DNA from: Pascua guehoae
Lineage: Eukaryota; Basidiomycota; Tremellomycetes; Trichosporonales; Trichosporonaceae
DNA length: 64,000 bases
NCBI GenBank assembly: GCA_001600415.1
Contig: BCJX01000010.1
Location: 1,111,248 to 1,175,247 of the forward strand
Reading direction: 5' to 3'
Shown here: positions 22,936-36,041 of the stretch, in pieces
Position numbering within the stretch: the first letter of the stretch is position 1
Layout of the letters: each line of letters begins with the position of its first letter
Translations under genes and position numbers: made by a program
The notes under the pieces: model-generated
Told to the model about the DNA's origin: nothing
The model's database searches: none
Seen by the model: only the letters and a program-made list of their open reading frames with translations

Positions 22936-25037
22936 CTACGCCGTCGTGTCCCCCGTGGGCCAGAAGCTCGCAACCGTGCCCAAGATGCCAATGATGGCGC
23001 TCAGGACGATGGCGACATAGTGGTACCAGCGCCAGCCAAAGACGGTCGCGCCTGCCCACACGGGGATGATGATGAGGGTGAGGACGGCAAAGCCCGAGCC
23101 GAGGAGGGACATGACGGTCTCAAAGGACGGCATGAGGAGTGCGCCGAGAACGGACATGATGGCGAGGACGAGGCGGACGGCGGGGCGGATAAAGTCCTTC
23201 ATGCGCTCGCGGCGGTCATGGCGTGTCTCTGCGGCAATGGAAATGTGGCTCGCGCCGACATCGACGCCGTGCCATTGGTAGCCCGATGCCCAGGCCGAGT
23301 CGACCGAGCCGGCGTCGCTCGCGGCGGGCGAGCCGTTCGAGCCCGTGGGCGACGCGAGGGATGCGGGCCGGGTTGCATAGTAGGGCGTCGGCGCGTCCTC
23401 GGGGAGGAGGATGGTCTTGTGCAGGTCAAACTTTGTAAAGATCATGTCGGCGAGCGGGCGGACACCGAGCGCAATCTTGGTCAATGGGTTGAGTGCGACC
23501 ATCCACACGGCGAGCTTGGAGAGGAACGGCGAGAACCCGGGCGTCCGCGCGAGGTCCTTGCTGACCTCGTCCGACACATTGGTGCCGTACATGAGGTACC
23601 CAAAGACGGCGACGGCAAAGTAGACAACCATGGCAATCAGGTAGGCGAGCTCGCACATCCGGTCCGCCTGGCGCGGGTTCTTCATGTCGTGGATCAGGTT
23701 TGGGATCAGGCCGTGCCCGCCAAACTGGGCTGTCAGCGGGATGGAAGCGCGCATTGGGTCCGAGCATGATACACCCCGGTGCGAGGTTACTCACCCCAGA
23801 AATGAGCAACCCAAACACGGTCCCGAGCTTGACGATGCCGTGGCTTGGCCAGAGGTCGGTGTGTGCGGGTTCCCGGATACTACCCGGCGAGTGGGGCGTG
23901 ACAATGCCCGTAAAGATGAGGATGCCCACGAGCATCCACGTCGACGTGATGCCGATCGCCGAGCTCCAGCTGAGCATGTTGAGCGGGAGGAAGATGGTGG
24001 GGATAATGACCGCGAGACCCGCGACCTTCCACTGGTCGCTCGTGAGCACGGGCGCCACGGCCTCGAGCGAGTCGGAGAAGATGACGACGAGCGCAATGAT
24101 CCACGCGCACACCTCGAGCACAAAGAGGACCGACACAATCGACTCGCCCCGCGGGCCAAGCGCGTACCCGATCACATCGGTGAAGTTGCGCAGGCGCCGG
24201 TCCAGCGCGATGATGCGCAGGAGGATCTTGAGTCTGGGCGTTAGTACGAGGTAGTACGAGGTGTAGCAAGGTAGAAGGTTGAGGTGACTGCAACGGCGTT
24301 GTTGCGGACCTGCCAGTGCCGATGAACGGGCCTCCATGGCGAGCTCGGGGACTGCCCTCCCTCGTTATGTTCCCAGTCGCAGCACATACTCCATGCACAA
24401 GACACTCTCCAGGCCATTCCAGCACGGGACCATCTCTGCGCGGCCGTGCGTCTGGATAATTGCGCCGCACTTGTAACCAGAGCGATGCCCCAGCTCAGTT
24501 ACTCTCCACCATCCACCCTCCCAAGCTCTTGTTGCACCCCCGTGTTTGGCCGTCTCAACCTTCACCGAGCAGATCGCGTCGCCGGACGCCATTGACACGC
24601 ATCGCAGCTTGTGACCACCACCATGCCGTCCTGTCCTTAACCTCTCCTGCACCCAGACCGCCCCTTGTCCGCAGTCACACCCCCGCACAGTCCCCATTCA
24701 ACTGCTACTCACGTCCAGAGTGTCACTGCACACACAGCCAACAGGGCGACGGTGCCCACGATCCACCCCGAGTGTGCAAAGGCGATGGGCGCCGCCAGGA
24801 GGCCTGTACCAATCAAGTCGCCGAGTGTGTTGAGAAGCTGCGTGCGGTGTAAGTGTATACTCTATACACATCCCCATACGCGCAACTCACCGTGTCCGTA
24901 AACGTGCTCTTGCCCGGACGCCACACCTCGACCTCGCGCCCGTCGTCTGAGGCGGGGCTCGTGTCGTAGCTGTACGCGGCGGGGACGCTGCCGGCGAGCG
25001 GCGTGCGCTCGCTCGGTGGGTCGGCGAATGTCGACAT
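22936..25037 (-). CDS. Vacuolar-type amino acid transporter (AAAP family, Avt-like)
   Basis: Four exons, 25037..24891, 24837..24713, 24233..23795 and 23724..22936, encode 499 residues. After a hydrophilic N-terminus of about 49 residues comes TM1 with LGDLIGTGLLAAPIAFAHSG, the signature loop of AAAP transporters, then about ten more hydrophobic helices. The third join restores LLISGFGGHGLIPNLIHDM, matching the family GFSGHA-IPSL region. A hydrophilic loop of about 70 residues rich in Ser and Pro lies before the last four helices. Avt proteins export or import neutral amino acids across the vacuolar membrane by proton exchange; the direction and substrate here are not predictable. The third intron (24234..24712, 479 nt) is long. 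It lies tail to head with the membrane protein gene at 25921..27375. Confidence 0.88.
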
Positions 25038-25920
25038 CGGGAGGGGGCTTGGTGGATGCGGAGGTTGTGGAGGGGGAAGAGTTGCGCGCGGGGTCTAGAT
25101 GGCGGTCGTTGGCGGGCGATGGCGTCTTTGTTGTCGTTAACGAGGGGCTGGATATCCCAATACTGAAATGCCGCTACCGAGTCGGCCGAAAAAGTGACAG
25201 GTCGCCGCAGTTGATATCAACAGAGTTGGAGCGCGCACAGGTCGACGGCGACGACGGTTATACACAATAACTTGACGAGTTGACGCAATGCGAGATGCCA
25301 AGACGCGTTCGAGTAGGATGGCAGTTTCTCGTCTCCACCTCTTCCGAGTCGAGTTATGTCAGTACCTTTGTGCCTGTAAGCCTTCACCCAGGTCGTCGTC
25401 GCGGCACGGGGTGGGTTGGAAAATAAATCTCTGGCGCTCGGACCCACTGCCGGCCTCTCTCATTTGTCGCATCTCCGGCATCTCGGCATTCATTCAGGGT
25501 CGCGATGGGTGTGGAGTCTCCACACGGCGATGGCCGCTGCATCCATTCTTGGCCCAGGTCCTTGGCGTGCATGGCCATGTCCTCGTGGCCATGTAGGTCC
25601 AGCGGCATTGTGAACATGGCAGACAGCACACTCACGAGTTGTAAGCAGCCTCCTTTACCGAGTGGCGGCTGCTGGAGTCCACAGTTGGCGAGCAGCGACC
25701 ACAATTTGCAGGGATGCAGGGAATCAGCCACTCCTCCTTGCCCTCCCCTCCCCCGAAGTCGGGCGTTGTCAGCGAGTGCGCGCTCTAATGAAGATTATTA
25801 CATGCAAGAGGTGAATGGAGGTCTATTCCAGACATACGACAGAAACAAACATAAACCACGACGCGACCACTGTTCATCCTGGCCACCATCCCAACTTGGC
25901 CCACCCGTTGTCAACAGCCA

Positions 25921-27375
25921 TCACGCACTACTCCCATCGTCCTTTTCCGGCGGCTCGCGCCACAGCGTCTCCCAGAGCTGACACCCACTGCCGAGGAGAA
26001 ACGCACAGCTGCCCCAGAACGTCGCTAAGGACGACTGGTAGGCGGCGCCCGAGCTGCTCGAAAACGCCAGCGCGCCGCAGAGGAGGAAGCCGACCGACCC
26101 GACAACGTTCCAGAATCCGACTGAGTGTGAGAGCCCGCTATCACGAAATGCAGCCAGTCTGGCAAGTGCAATTTAGGAGTACCTATAATCAGACGTCGGT
26201 ACTCACTTTGCCATCCGATGGTCAGGGGGTTGGGGCGCCACCACTTTGTCTGCGTCTCGAGCATGAGGAGCAGGCTCGCGACGGTGAAGCCTATTCCACC
26301 GATGACTACAGTCAGTGCCACACTAGGGTTGTGCGGCAAGAAGCTCTGTGGGGAGAAGTGAGCGGAGACATACCCTGGGGCAGGACGTAAAAGATGTCGG
26401 TGATGACGAGGTGCTTGCCGTCTTCCATGCCCGGGATGACGCCCGGCATTCCCGTGCTATCAATCAGCATAGCGCGCGACGAGAGCATGCCTACATTGTC
26501 GCAATGGCGAAGACGGACGCCGCGACGAACATGATTAATGCCTAGGGTTAGAACGGCCGCGTTGGCAGCCACGCCACTCAACTCACAGCAACATAACCAA
26601 TGTCGTGCCATAATGGCTTGCCCCACCAGACAAACCCCCTCGAGCGCACGGGCTCATCCACTTGTGCATGCGTCTCGGGCGAGGCACTCTTGGTCTCGGA
26701 TGTTTCAGACGGCGAGTCACCCTCGTCCTTGCCGAGGAGGCGCCCGAGAGCCGTGCCAAAGTCTGTTTCTCGTCCACTGCAGGTGTTGGTGATATCGCTC
26801 GCTTTAGCACACGCACCGGTCAAGTGCCTCGACGACCATGAGGTACGCGCCGACTTCGAAGAGGACGGCTCCGCCGAGCCCGATCGAGGCTCCTGCAATG
26901 GTCATCTCGTCCGAGCCCTTGCTGGGGTCCACATGTGGGAGCCAGGCCAGGAAGCCTGTTGTCAGAGACTGAGTGCATGCGATGCCCGCTTGCCGTGGGC
27001 GCGCGCGAGTCTCCTAGGTGGCATCCCCCTAGTCCCGTACCGCCAACTCGGCTCACCATTGATGACCCAAATGACACACCCGATGGTAAACGACACTGCG
27101 ACCCAAAAGCTCACGTCGGCAATGAGGTGCGGCCGCAGCTCGTCCTCGACGTGCCGTACGCGGAGGTAGACGTCGCCTTCTTTGGTGTGGTGGTGTTTTG
27201 ACGTGTACCGGCCCTTGCGTGCGCGGCGCGAGTTCCACTCGACGTCGTTGCCGTTCTTGTCTGTAAAGTGCAGCGTGTGGGGCTTGAACCAGTGGCCGTA
27301 GCGTGTCGTGTTGGCGAGGTTCAATGTCGGCTCGCGCCGGAGATTCAGCGAGCGCTTCTCGTCAGACTCGGACAT
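25921..27375 (-). CDS. Fungal integral membrane protein, unknown function
   Basis: Seven exons, 27375..27057, 26955..26817, 26776..26587, 26541..26495, 26456..26374, 26305..26207 and 26120..25921, give 358 residues. The start MSESDEKRS follows a clear stretch of leader and begins a hydrophilic head with a WFKPHTLHF motif. At least seven hydrophobic segments follow, including FWVAVSFTIGCVIWVIN, LGGAVLFEVGAYLMVVEA, ALIMFVAASVFAIAT, VIGGIGFTVASLLLML and VGFWNVVGSVGFLLCGAL. Motifs TGMPGVIPG and FYVLPQ between helices match a widespread fungal family annotated only as integral membrane protein. One intron is only 38 nt. No enzymatic or transport motif is visible. The exon joins all restore frame. 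Confidence 0.82.
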
Positions 27376-28733
27376 GGTGCGGGACGGTGGCGAGGAGGAC
27401 GAGTAGCTTCTGTGTGTTGGTGAGGAATGGTCAAGAGTGATGGAGAAAGATGTCGGTGGTGCCAAGACCCGTGGAGTGGGTCGTCATGCTCCTCCCCAAC
27501 GTGTGCATTGCTCGCCGTAGGCGACCCAAGTTACGAGTAACCGATGGGGGGTTAAGGAACGCCGAAGGAGCGGCAAGGGATGGCAAAAACAAAAGTACCC
27601 CAAGGCCCGAGGCGCGGCTGGCCGGCGTGCACAGTGTTTTCAGCGGTGGAGGCGCGTGGAGCTTGTGCATGCGCAACTGACGCTCGGCTGACGCTCTCGG
27701 CATGGGGTGGCCCCTCGGCCCTCGGCACAGGAAATCTTGCCCGCGTGCATGTGGTCGTGTGCTCCGCGTGCGCAGCCGCGCGCGGTGTGCGACGAGTCCG
27801 AATCGGGATGCTCGAGATCAAAAAAAGAACACGGCCAGGTTGTGACGTCAATCGTCAACACGCGTCCCGGCCACCATAGCAGAGCAACACAGCTGGTCCA
27901 GATTTTGCAACAATCGCACAGTGGCATGTGCCGAGATGCACGCCGTGTGAGGTTGTTTGATCGCCTTGAGAGCCACCATCTCTGATCGACTACCTGCAGG
28001 TGGAGGCGTGTGGGTGGAGGACCGAGTGCTAAGATCGCGTCGACGAGATGTTGCAGAAGGGGATAGCGGGCACAGCCTCGCACGCACAGGCCAGCGGGCC
28101 AGCGAGTGCGATGACTCACCAGTGCGCTGTGAGCCGCACGCACAGGCCGCAAACGAAGGTTGGAACGGACGGCCTCGGCGTGTTCGACAGGTGACATGCT
28201 GCAGGCACAGCCCGCGCTCCCATGCCCCGAACCGGCGGCAAGTTGCCAAGGCGGAGCTGGCCGACGAAGTCACGTGCATCATGAGTGCTTGTGGGGAACG
28301 CCCGTAGGACAAGCTCACCAAGGTGCACTCTGGTGCACCCGGCGTGGGTCACTCGCCCTCGTACAAGCAGTCGGTTATCACCACAAAACGTGGGCGAGTG
28401 AGGTCTCTCAAGTGTTAGTGTGAGCAGAAGCGGACAGACCACAAGCTGTGAGTTGATGAGTCTCAGGGACGATCGGTGCTGCTGCTGGTGACTGATAGCG
28501 TGTACTTGACTTTATCATGACGGTCATACTTCTCATGCTGCGCGACTATGCGACGTGTATCTCAACTACTAACTATTTTCTCTGCACAAAGGTACCTCCA
28601 TGACGACGGGTGACCCGGGCGAAGACCCGACAGGGGACGCGTGAACGGACGGAAACGGGGCGGGGCTCGCGACGAGGTGGTCGGCTGCAGAGTTAGCATT
28701 GTCATGGTAGATGTTAACCAACTCACACTACGC
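27376..28733. other. Intergenic region, nothing supported
   Basis: Upstream region of the membrane protein gene and downstream region of the glycine-zipper gene. Short ORFs only, with no motifs. Confidence 0.5.
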
Positions 28734-29796
28734 TTAACGGCGGCCCTCGACGGTCTTCTGGTAGTTCTCGACCATGCGCTGGTGCGCCTCGATCTCGCGC
28801 TGGTGCTTGAGGAGACCCTTCTCGTACTCGGACATCTCGCTCTCGTCCTGCTTGTTGGAGCGGTCGCGGCTGTTGGAGCGCGAACGGTTCTTGCCGTCGG
28901 AGCGGTTGGCCTCCTGCTTCTGCTGGTTGCCACCCTGCTGCTGCTGCTGCTGCTGCTTCTCCTCCTCGCGCTCGTCGTCGCGGTGCTTCTTGTACGCGAC
29001 ACCGCCGGCGACGGCAGCACCCGCGGCGGCGACACCGCCGGCGGCCGCGGCGAGCTTCTTGCCCGTGGACCAGCCCTCGCCCTTCTCCGAGTCGCTGTCG
29101 CTCTGGTTGTCCTGGCCGTTGTTCTTGTTGTCCTGGCTCTTCTTGTAGGCGTACGCAGCACCACCGACCGCAGCAGCGGTGGCAGCGGCGGCGCCGACAC
29201 CGACAGCGACCTTCTTGCCAGTCGACCAGCCCTCCTTCTCTGCGAATGGTTAGTATGGCGTGGACGGACAAGGGAGAAGAATGAAGGAAGGAAGGGAAGG
29301 CGGAGTGGAGGAAGGTGTTGGACAGAGGGGGGGGGGGGGGGAGATGGGTTTGTGAGTTGGCAAAGACGGGAGAGGAGGGAAGGTAACCAGCATGAAGGAA
29401 TGTTGTGGGCTGTACGACGAAGCCCGATGAGGTATGGAGAGGTGGTAATGGCGACGGACGAGAGCGAGGACGACGAAGAGGTGGATTGGGGGTGGAAGGG
29501 TGACAACGACACGTACCCTCAGACTCCTGGTTGAACGACTTCTGGTTGTTGTTGTTGTTGTTGTTGTTGGAGTTGTTGCCGTCCTGCTGCTGCTTCTCCT
29601 TGTTGTCCTGGTACTTGTCGTAGGCGTACTTGCCACCGACGGCAGCGGCGGTGGTAGCGGCGGCAGCGCCGAGGCCGATGGCGACCTTCTGGCCGGTGGA
29701 CAGGCCGCGGTCCTGGTTGTCGTTGTCCTGGACGGAGAGGTTCTTGAGGTTGTCCGAGACGTCCTGGTTGTCGTTGTCCTTGTTGAAGAAGCCCAT
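28734..29796 (-). CDS. Triple glycine/alanine-zipper repeat protein with Asn/Gln tracts
   Basis: Exons 29796..29517 and 29239..28734 encode 261 residues. Three similar units of about 30 residues follow the pattern S-T-G-x-K-(V/L)-A followed by a Gly/Ala-only helix and then YxYxK or AYKK: VAIGLGAAAATTAAAVGG, VAVGVGAAAATAAAVGG and LAAAAGGVAAAGAAVAGG. Such Gly-zipper helices insert in or pack on membranes. Units are joined by Asn/Gln/Asp/Lys-rich linkers, including an uninterrupted Asn8 tract and a Gln7 tract. The C-terminal 40 residues are charged and helical (SEYEKGLLKHQREIEAH). No signal peptide was seen. The intron (277 nt) contains a G run. The function is unknown; membrane-binding stress proteins have similar helices. 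Confidence 0.8.
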
Positions 29797-32700
29797 GGTT
29801 GGTTTTGTGGTGGGTTGGGGGGTGTAGGAGCAGGAGGAGGAGAGAGAGCGAGAGTGAGAGAGTGAAGAGAAGAGAGATGAAGAAAGAGGAAGAGTGAGTG
29901 AGCAAGGTGGTTGATATAGGCAGCGGCGAGGAAGGCGCCAGAGGCCGAGCAGATGAGCTGGGGATTGGGGAACGGGCCTACCCGGGTACTGACACGTCGA
30001 GGGGTCTGTGCGAGTGGCGACATGCGACACAAGAGTTGGATCCAGGAAAAGGGAAAATGAACCATTAGGGCACAAATGGTGGGCCAGCGGCCAGCGGAGG
30101 ACGGTTGGGGGTTGCATCGGATGCGCAAAGGGAGGGCAAGCTGGGCAAGACTTGTCCGACGATGAACAGGTGGTCGTCAAGGAGTGAGCACCTTTTGTGG
30201 CTTTGCGTAAGCCGCCGACCTCATAGAGGGCCAACGCGTTGCAAAGGTCCGAGGAATGCACGACCAAATGACACGCACATAGAGGTCAGTGCAAAGGGAT
30301 TGTCCCGACAAGGCGGTGAGGCGGTGCGAGAGGTGCGAACGGTGCGAGCAGGTTGGTCAAGAGCCAAGGGACCAAAAGGGGGTTCAACCGGATGATGGAC
30401 AGGCCATTTTATTGCGCACAGACCACTTTACGAGGGAAGCATGGTGACCCAGAGTTCATCAGTGGATCAGTGGCGATCCCAGCGTCGGCGCCACTTTTTA
30501 CCCTGTGCCCATCTGGCCATCCAAGTCACTCGATCGCGTTCGCCGCCATCGCTGGGCTGTTTCCGTTCAGCAATGTCAGACGTCCTCCAGTGATCCAGTG
30601 AGAGCATGATCACCACAGGTTGCCATCGCATAATGACTTGTTCCAGCCCCACTTTACGACTTTACTGGACTTTGACGTCGGGCACTGGGTCCGAGCTACT
30701 GGATAGTTTGCGCGCTCGCGTCACGCGTCACGCGTCGCACGTCGCGCTTTGCAGAGCGCCGCCGTGGCGGTAGTGGCTGCATGATACCCAACGCTATTAG
30801 GGCCCCAGTCGGTGCGCGCATGCGTGATGGGCTGATGATCGGCACTGTGTGATTCCGAGATGGCACGAGAAATGGGGCGAATCGGCATGCGTTTGCTTCC
30901 TTTGTGCCCTTTAGCACCCTCTGGCGAGGCCGGTGCGCGACTCCTTCCTTCTTTTCCTCCCCTCCCGTCTTGGCGAACCATTCTCGTCGTCTGCGCGCTG
31001 CGCGAGGACCAAGCGGACTGTATCCCGAAATAAATACCCGTATACCCCGATTCCAACACACACGTTTGCGGTGCTTTGGGCGTCTTGTCACCATTATGCA
31101 TCGCTGCGTCGTCAGCGGCTGCGCATTCCCATGATCACAGTTGATCAGCAGTGGTAACCGGTAACCCCCATTGCTGCTTACTGATCCACCCTCCCTCATA
31201 GTGTGCACACTCGACGCTTGATCCCCATCACCCATGATTCTCACCTTCCTTGTTCGATCGCACCGCCTTTCGGGAAACGGTAATGCCCGACGCCTAATAT
31301 TACTATTCCTTACCCAACTAGCGGGCAAGCCGACGTCAATGGCGTGGCCATGGTCCAGAAGATTCGTGGTGGTCGGCCAGCTTGAGAGGATGCCAGACCA
31401 GCTATCAGATTGCGCTGTGGCACCGTGGCGGCCCGTGGGTTACTGGTTGACTCACTTGCCTAGCGCCCGTCACGCGTGACATACCAGAAGCAAAGGGCAA
31501 GCAGGGCGAGCAGGGGACCATGTGTGCAATGGGGGAAGCTCTCTTGCTCTTGCGTGTTGGAGGCTGCCCAAGTTGTTACACATTTCTTTGTGCAATATCA
31601 GGAATTGAGCACGGGCCTCCAAGGATCCATGGATCCACTGGGGTATGAGGCGCCATGTGGCACCCGACTGGCCAGCTGGCTCACTGCCTCGCGCTTGCAG
31701 CGCCACATACTGGGATATATTGGGCCTTGCCGGCCTTGGTGGACTTCATGGGTTGTAATGGGTCGATGGTGGCGTTTCATGGCACGATCTCGAGAGGTCA
31801 ATACCTGCGATTGCAAGAGGTCTGGATCCGACAAAGTGTCCCGATGGGCAGGCACCGTCAGTCCCTGCTCGTCATGCAGGTCTCCTATTGTACATGGTGA
31901 ATGACCTCTAAGCGAATGGGCAAGAGAAGCAGATCCTTGACGCCCCCGCGGTCCGTGCGCACTGGCCGACTTGTCCGAAACCCTGACTCTGCATCTGCAG
32001 CCATCGCCCTGGCCCGCTGGCCACTGATGCCACCACGCTATGTACAATGGCACCTGTCGTGGAACAGCCCACTGTGGGCTGCAGGTCCCACTTGCACTTG
32101 GGTCCATGTGTATGTACCAGTAACCCCACAAGCAACGTGAGGGCACCCGGCCAACCGACAACTTCACTGCTGTCTGTCATTCATAATCCCATGTCGTCAT
32201 CATCTCCTCCTTCCAAGACGACGATGTCGATCAGCGGAGCTATGGAATGTGGGATCGTCGCTATCAGGGACACAATTGTCCGTAACTCCCGAGCGTCCGC
32301 GAAACGGTCGACAGGATCGACGGTCTGGGCTCAAATGGGGGAGTACGTTTGCTAACAGCGATTGTGGGAGGCAAACAGAAAGAGAAACTACGTGACACTG
32401 GTGCCACCGCCGCGGGCCACCTGCCAACTGGCTGGCAACCTGCGAAGAGGAGAGGGACACAGGTCTGCAAGAGACCCCAGATAATCGGGTCTGTGGAGGA
32501 CTTGGGTCTGATCGGTCTGAAGAAGTACCGGAGAGGCTGCCATTTTCCCGAGCAAGACGTCGGTCGGTGGGGAGAATCTGTAAAGAAGGGCTTCATGTCG
32601 TATAAGAAACAACATACAACGATAGTGGAATCATGGGAGACAATCTTGGGTCGGCAATGGACAAACCTCCCCCGACGATACTTGTCTACAGAGGACGCGG

Positions 32701-33168
32701 CTCGCAGAGGACATGACTCTGCAGAGGACACGACCCTGCAGAGGACACCGCGGAGTACACGGGTCTGAAGAAGACACCGCAGAGGACACGGGTATGAAAA
32801 AGATGCAGAGAGATTACCGATCTGTGAGGAAGTCGCCCCTCAGGGCGCACAATCTACGCACATGGATTTCATTGCAACCCAGTTAACTCAAAACATATCA
32901 GCAACGGTGTCAACAAATGTCAACAGATCAGGTTAATCTGCCCACAATGGGTAGCACATGTTTTTCACAGCAGCAAGCGGAGCAAGTCGAGAGAAGTTGA
33001 GCAACGACGACATGTTCAGCCCCGACACGCTCAATTGCAACTCCAACGAAACGTACGTTTAGCTGTTCCACGAGTCGTCCCACACCACCAGTCAGCCGCG
33101 ACATGGACCGTGACCTCTGACATTAATAGCATTCTGGCCTCGATGCCAAACTTCAGATCTACCACCGC
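29797..33168. other. Long intergenic region
   Basis: Upstream region of the glycine-zipper gene and downstream region of the racemase gene. It contains two adjacent ACGCGT hexamers near 30722-30734 and the short tandem repeat near 32690-32800. Long ORFs on both strands lack motifs and overlap one another. Confidence 0.5.
32687..32800 (+). repeat. Imperfect short tandem repeat (CAGAGGACACG)
   Basis: Six to seven imperfect copies of a 16-20 nt unit with core GCAGAGGACACG, interleaved with GGTCTGAAG or ACTCTG words. Confidence 0.7.
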
Positions 33169-34520
33169 CTAGAGCTTTGACACATTGCCACCCTTGATGA
33201 CAAGCCCTTTGCCACTATTCTCATACTCGCGCCCGCTCTCCCATCCCATCCAGTCGCGCAGGGCACGCTCCCCGCCATCGCCAGGGGTGAGCGTGACGCC
33301 GTCGTACCCGTTGCCCTGTACGCCGGGTCCGCGGCCGACGGTCGACGCCTTGTCGGCGGGAACGCCCTGGTGGACTGCGAGGAGCGGGGTATCGCGGAGG
33401 GTGACAATGGGGCGGAGGTCGCCCTCGCGCGCTGGGTCGGCCTCCATCTCGGCATACTCGAGGACGGGGGTGACACACGCGTCGGTGCCGTCAAAGACCT
33501 GTTCCCAGTGTGCGCGGGGCTTGCTCTTAAACGTCTGGGCGATGGCGGTACGGAGTTTAGGCCATGTCGACTCGTCGCGCTGGCCCTTTTCCCATCCCTG
33601 GCCCTCGAGTCCGAGGCCCTTGATGAGCTGTGCAAAGAACTGGGGCTCGAGGGCGCCGACCGCGACCCACTTGCCGTCCTGGGTCGCGTACGTGTCGTAG
33701 AACGGCGAGCCGCCGTCGAGAATGTTAGTGCCGCGGGGCTTGGCGCCGATCGGTGTCTTGAGACCCATACGCGGCATGCTGGCCAGGTAGCTCGCCCCGT
33801 CGACCATGTTGGCCTCGACGACCTGCCCCTTGCCCGTGCTTGCGCGCGTGAGGAGCGCGAGCAGGATACCCTGGAAGAGCACGGCGCCGCCGCCTGCAAA
33901 GTCGCCCAGAATGTTGGTCGGCGGGTGTGGCGCCTGCCCGGCCCGGCCGAGCATGGCGAGCACACCCGACACGGCGAGGTAGTTGATGTCGTGGCCCGCC
34001 ATGGCGGCATAGCGCCCATCGCGCCGGAATCCCGTCATGCGCGCATAGATCAGGCCCGGGTTGACGGACAGCAAGTCGTCGGGCCCCAGCCGCATCTTTT
34101 CAAGCACACCGGGGCGGAAGGGATCGATCAGGACGTCGGCCTTGGACGCCAGCTTCTTGACAAGCGACACTCCCCCCGCCGTCTTGAGGTCGACCGCAAT
34201 CGACGACTTGTGCCGCGCCAACATGTCCGTCGTCGCAATCGCCGCCGCGCCTGGCACCACGCGGTCCACACGCAGGACCGACGCACCCGCGTCCGCGAGC
34301 AGCATGCCCGCAAATGGGCCTGAAGTCAGTGTGAGACCCCTACCATCGCCATTTGGCCCCTCGACAAAGCGGCTCGGCTCAAACATCATCCACCCGTCTC
34401 CAAAGTGGAGGCGAGGGTGCAAGGTTCACCGCCGCCGCACCGCCCCCAAACCTACATACCTGGCGCGAGACCCGCAAACTCGAGAACCTTGAGACCTTGG
34501 AGGGGGAGCTGGCCTGCCAT
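33169..34520 (-). CDS. Alpha-methylacyl-CoA racemase (CaiB/BaiF CoA-transferase family III)
   Basis: Exons 34520..34460 and 34319..33169 encode 403 residues. The enzyme epimerises 2-methyl-branched acyl-CoAs so that they can enter peroxisomal beta-oxidation. Visible are the family N-terminus (LPLQGLKVLEFAGLAPGPFAG split by the 140-nt intron), ARHKSSIAVDLK, GHDINYLAVSG with the expected catalytic His130, and NILGDFAGGG with the expected catalytic Asp160. The protein ends in Ser-Lys-Leu, a canonical PTS1 peroxisome signal, which agrees with the role. The length is normal for the family. Neighbouring genes are unrelated. The first 20 residues come from a short exon, chosen because it restores the conserved Ala-Pro-Gly-Pro-Phe. 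Confidence 0.95.
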
Positions 34521-36041
34521 GGTGGACTGCTGCGTAACAATGAGTGAAGCTGGAGTAGTTGAACTTGTTGCAAGATGCAGTGTGGGATAGTCGTCGTGGT
34601 CGTGGTGGACGCTACGTCCGTCTCGGCTACTTAACCGGCCAAGCTCCGGCATGTCGGCTGTTCGCCGAAAGCCGAAGCTGCCCACCAGCACACAGGCCAT
34701 GACGTTCCCAACTCTCCACCAACATCCTCTGTACGCATCCGACTTCTCTCACGCTATCATCGCCTATTGAACGCGACTTTCATTGTGCAGCGGCTCAACT
34801 TTGCACCTGATTTTACAGTCCTACTCGACGACGCTGCGGTGTCGTCCTCATGAACAACATGAACTGGCCCACGCTCCCCACTGCTCCCCATGCCATGTCA
34901 CATATACCCGAGCTTGTAGTACATCAACCCGACATTGGCATCGGTGTGCATGTACGATTAACAGAGCTGTTGTGGAGGTTTCTCAGCGACGCTGGCGGCT
35001 CTGTGGGAAGCAAGCTTCTGAATCGCGGCGTCCGCAACTATCCGGCCGCGGCCGCCGGCGTCCGGCCAACAATGGTTGATAATTGCACCGTGCACTACAA
35101 CGAGCTTCGGAAAACCCGACATGGAGCGGAGACGGTCATTGACATCAGCATATACACGTTTCGGTCGGGAAAGGGGGCTGCTATGCCCAGTGTCGAAAGG
35201 GGGACCGTGGCTGACAGGAGACTGAGGTTTAGGATCTGAGGTGTGCCAAGCGGGCGCCGAGTGGGGGCCATCAGTCGGGCTCAACGGGTCTCAACCTGAG
35301 AAGCGATTCAGAACGAGCACGGAACATGACCTCCCCTCCCCCCGCATCTCCTAGCTCCTAGCCTAGTCCAAGAATGTGCGAGCATGTGTCATGTGCCAGA
35401 AAGTCATCCCTTGTCGACATGAAACAATTCCTCCCCCCCCTCCCCCCCCTTGGCGCACGAACGACCTCTTACGGCAGCGGTACCATGAAACCTGTGCTCA
35501 ACTCCATGGCCAGGCACAGCCCCTCAGCTTGTGAGGCGTCTGACTGACGTCTTCTCCTGTTCTCCTGGTCTCCTCCAGGATGCCCTGTCGCAAAAGGTGT
35601 AGATGCAACAGACTGCAGCACACGGCCAACATGTGACGACATGAGAGGGGCAAAATCAATGCGGGCGCAAGATCAAGCACAAGATCAATACCGCCGACCA
35701 AGAGCCAAGAGTTAGGCGGGTGTGACTCGCGGGATGCAGTTTGGCATCGCCACAGTGGCAGTGTGAATCTTGAAACGTCACAAGGCAGCACTACTGTATA
35801 GCGGGTAAATACCGGCAGTGCGCTAGTGCCCCACGCGGGCTCGTTCGGACCGCTCAAGGAGAGAGATAGATGCTACATCTGATATGTCTGCTAGATGCTA
35901 CAAGCAATTTTCAGTCTATGATGCAATGCAATGCGATACAGTCTATGGTAGTGTGGCAGACACGGGAGGTCTACTCCGTGGGCTGTGGGGTCCGTTTCGC
36001 TCCAGGCGAGTGGGAGAGTAGGGTTGAAGGAGAGTCGTGGC
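34521..36041. other. Intergenic region, nothing supported
   Basis: Upstream of the racemase and downstream of the glucanase. It contains two C runs (about 35430-35449) and short ORFs without motifs. Confidence 0.5.

Noticed and set aside
32687..32800. Possible CRISPR-like array
   Set aside because: Units are short, contiguous and imperfect with no unique spacers; this is a minisatellite in a eukaryotic genome.
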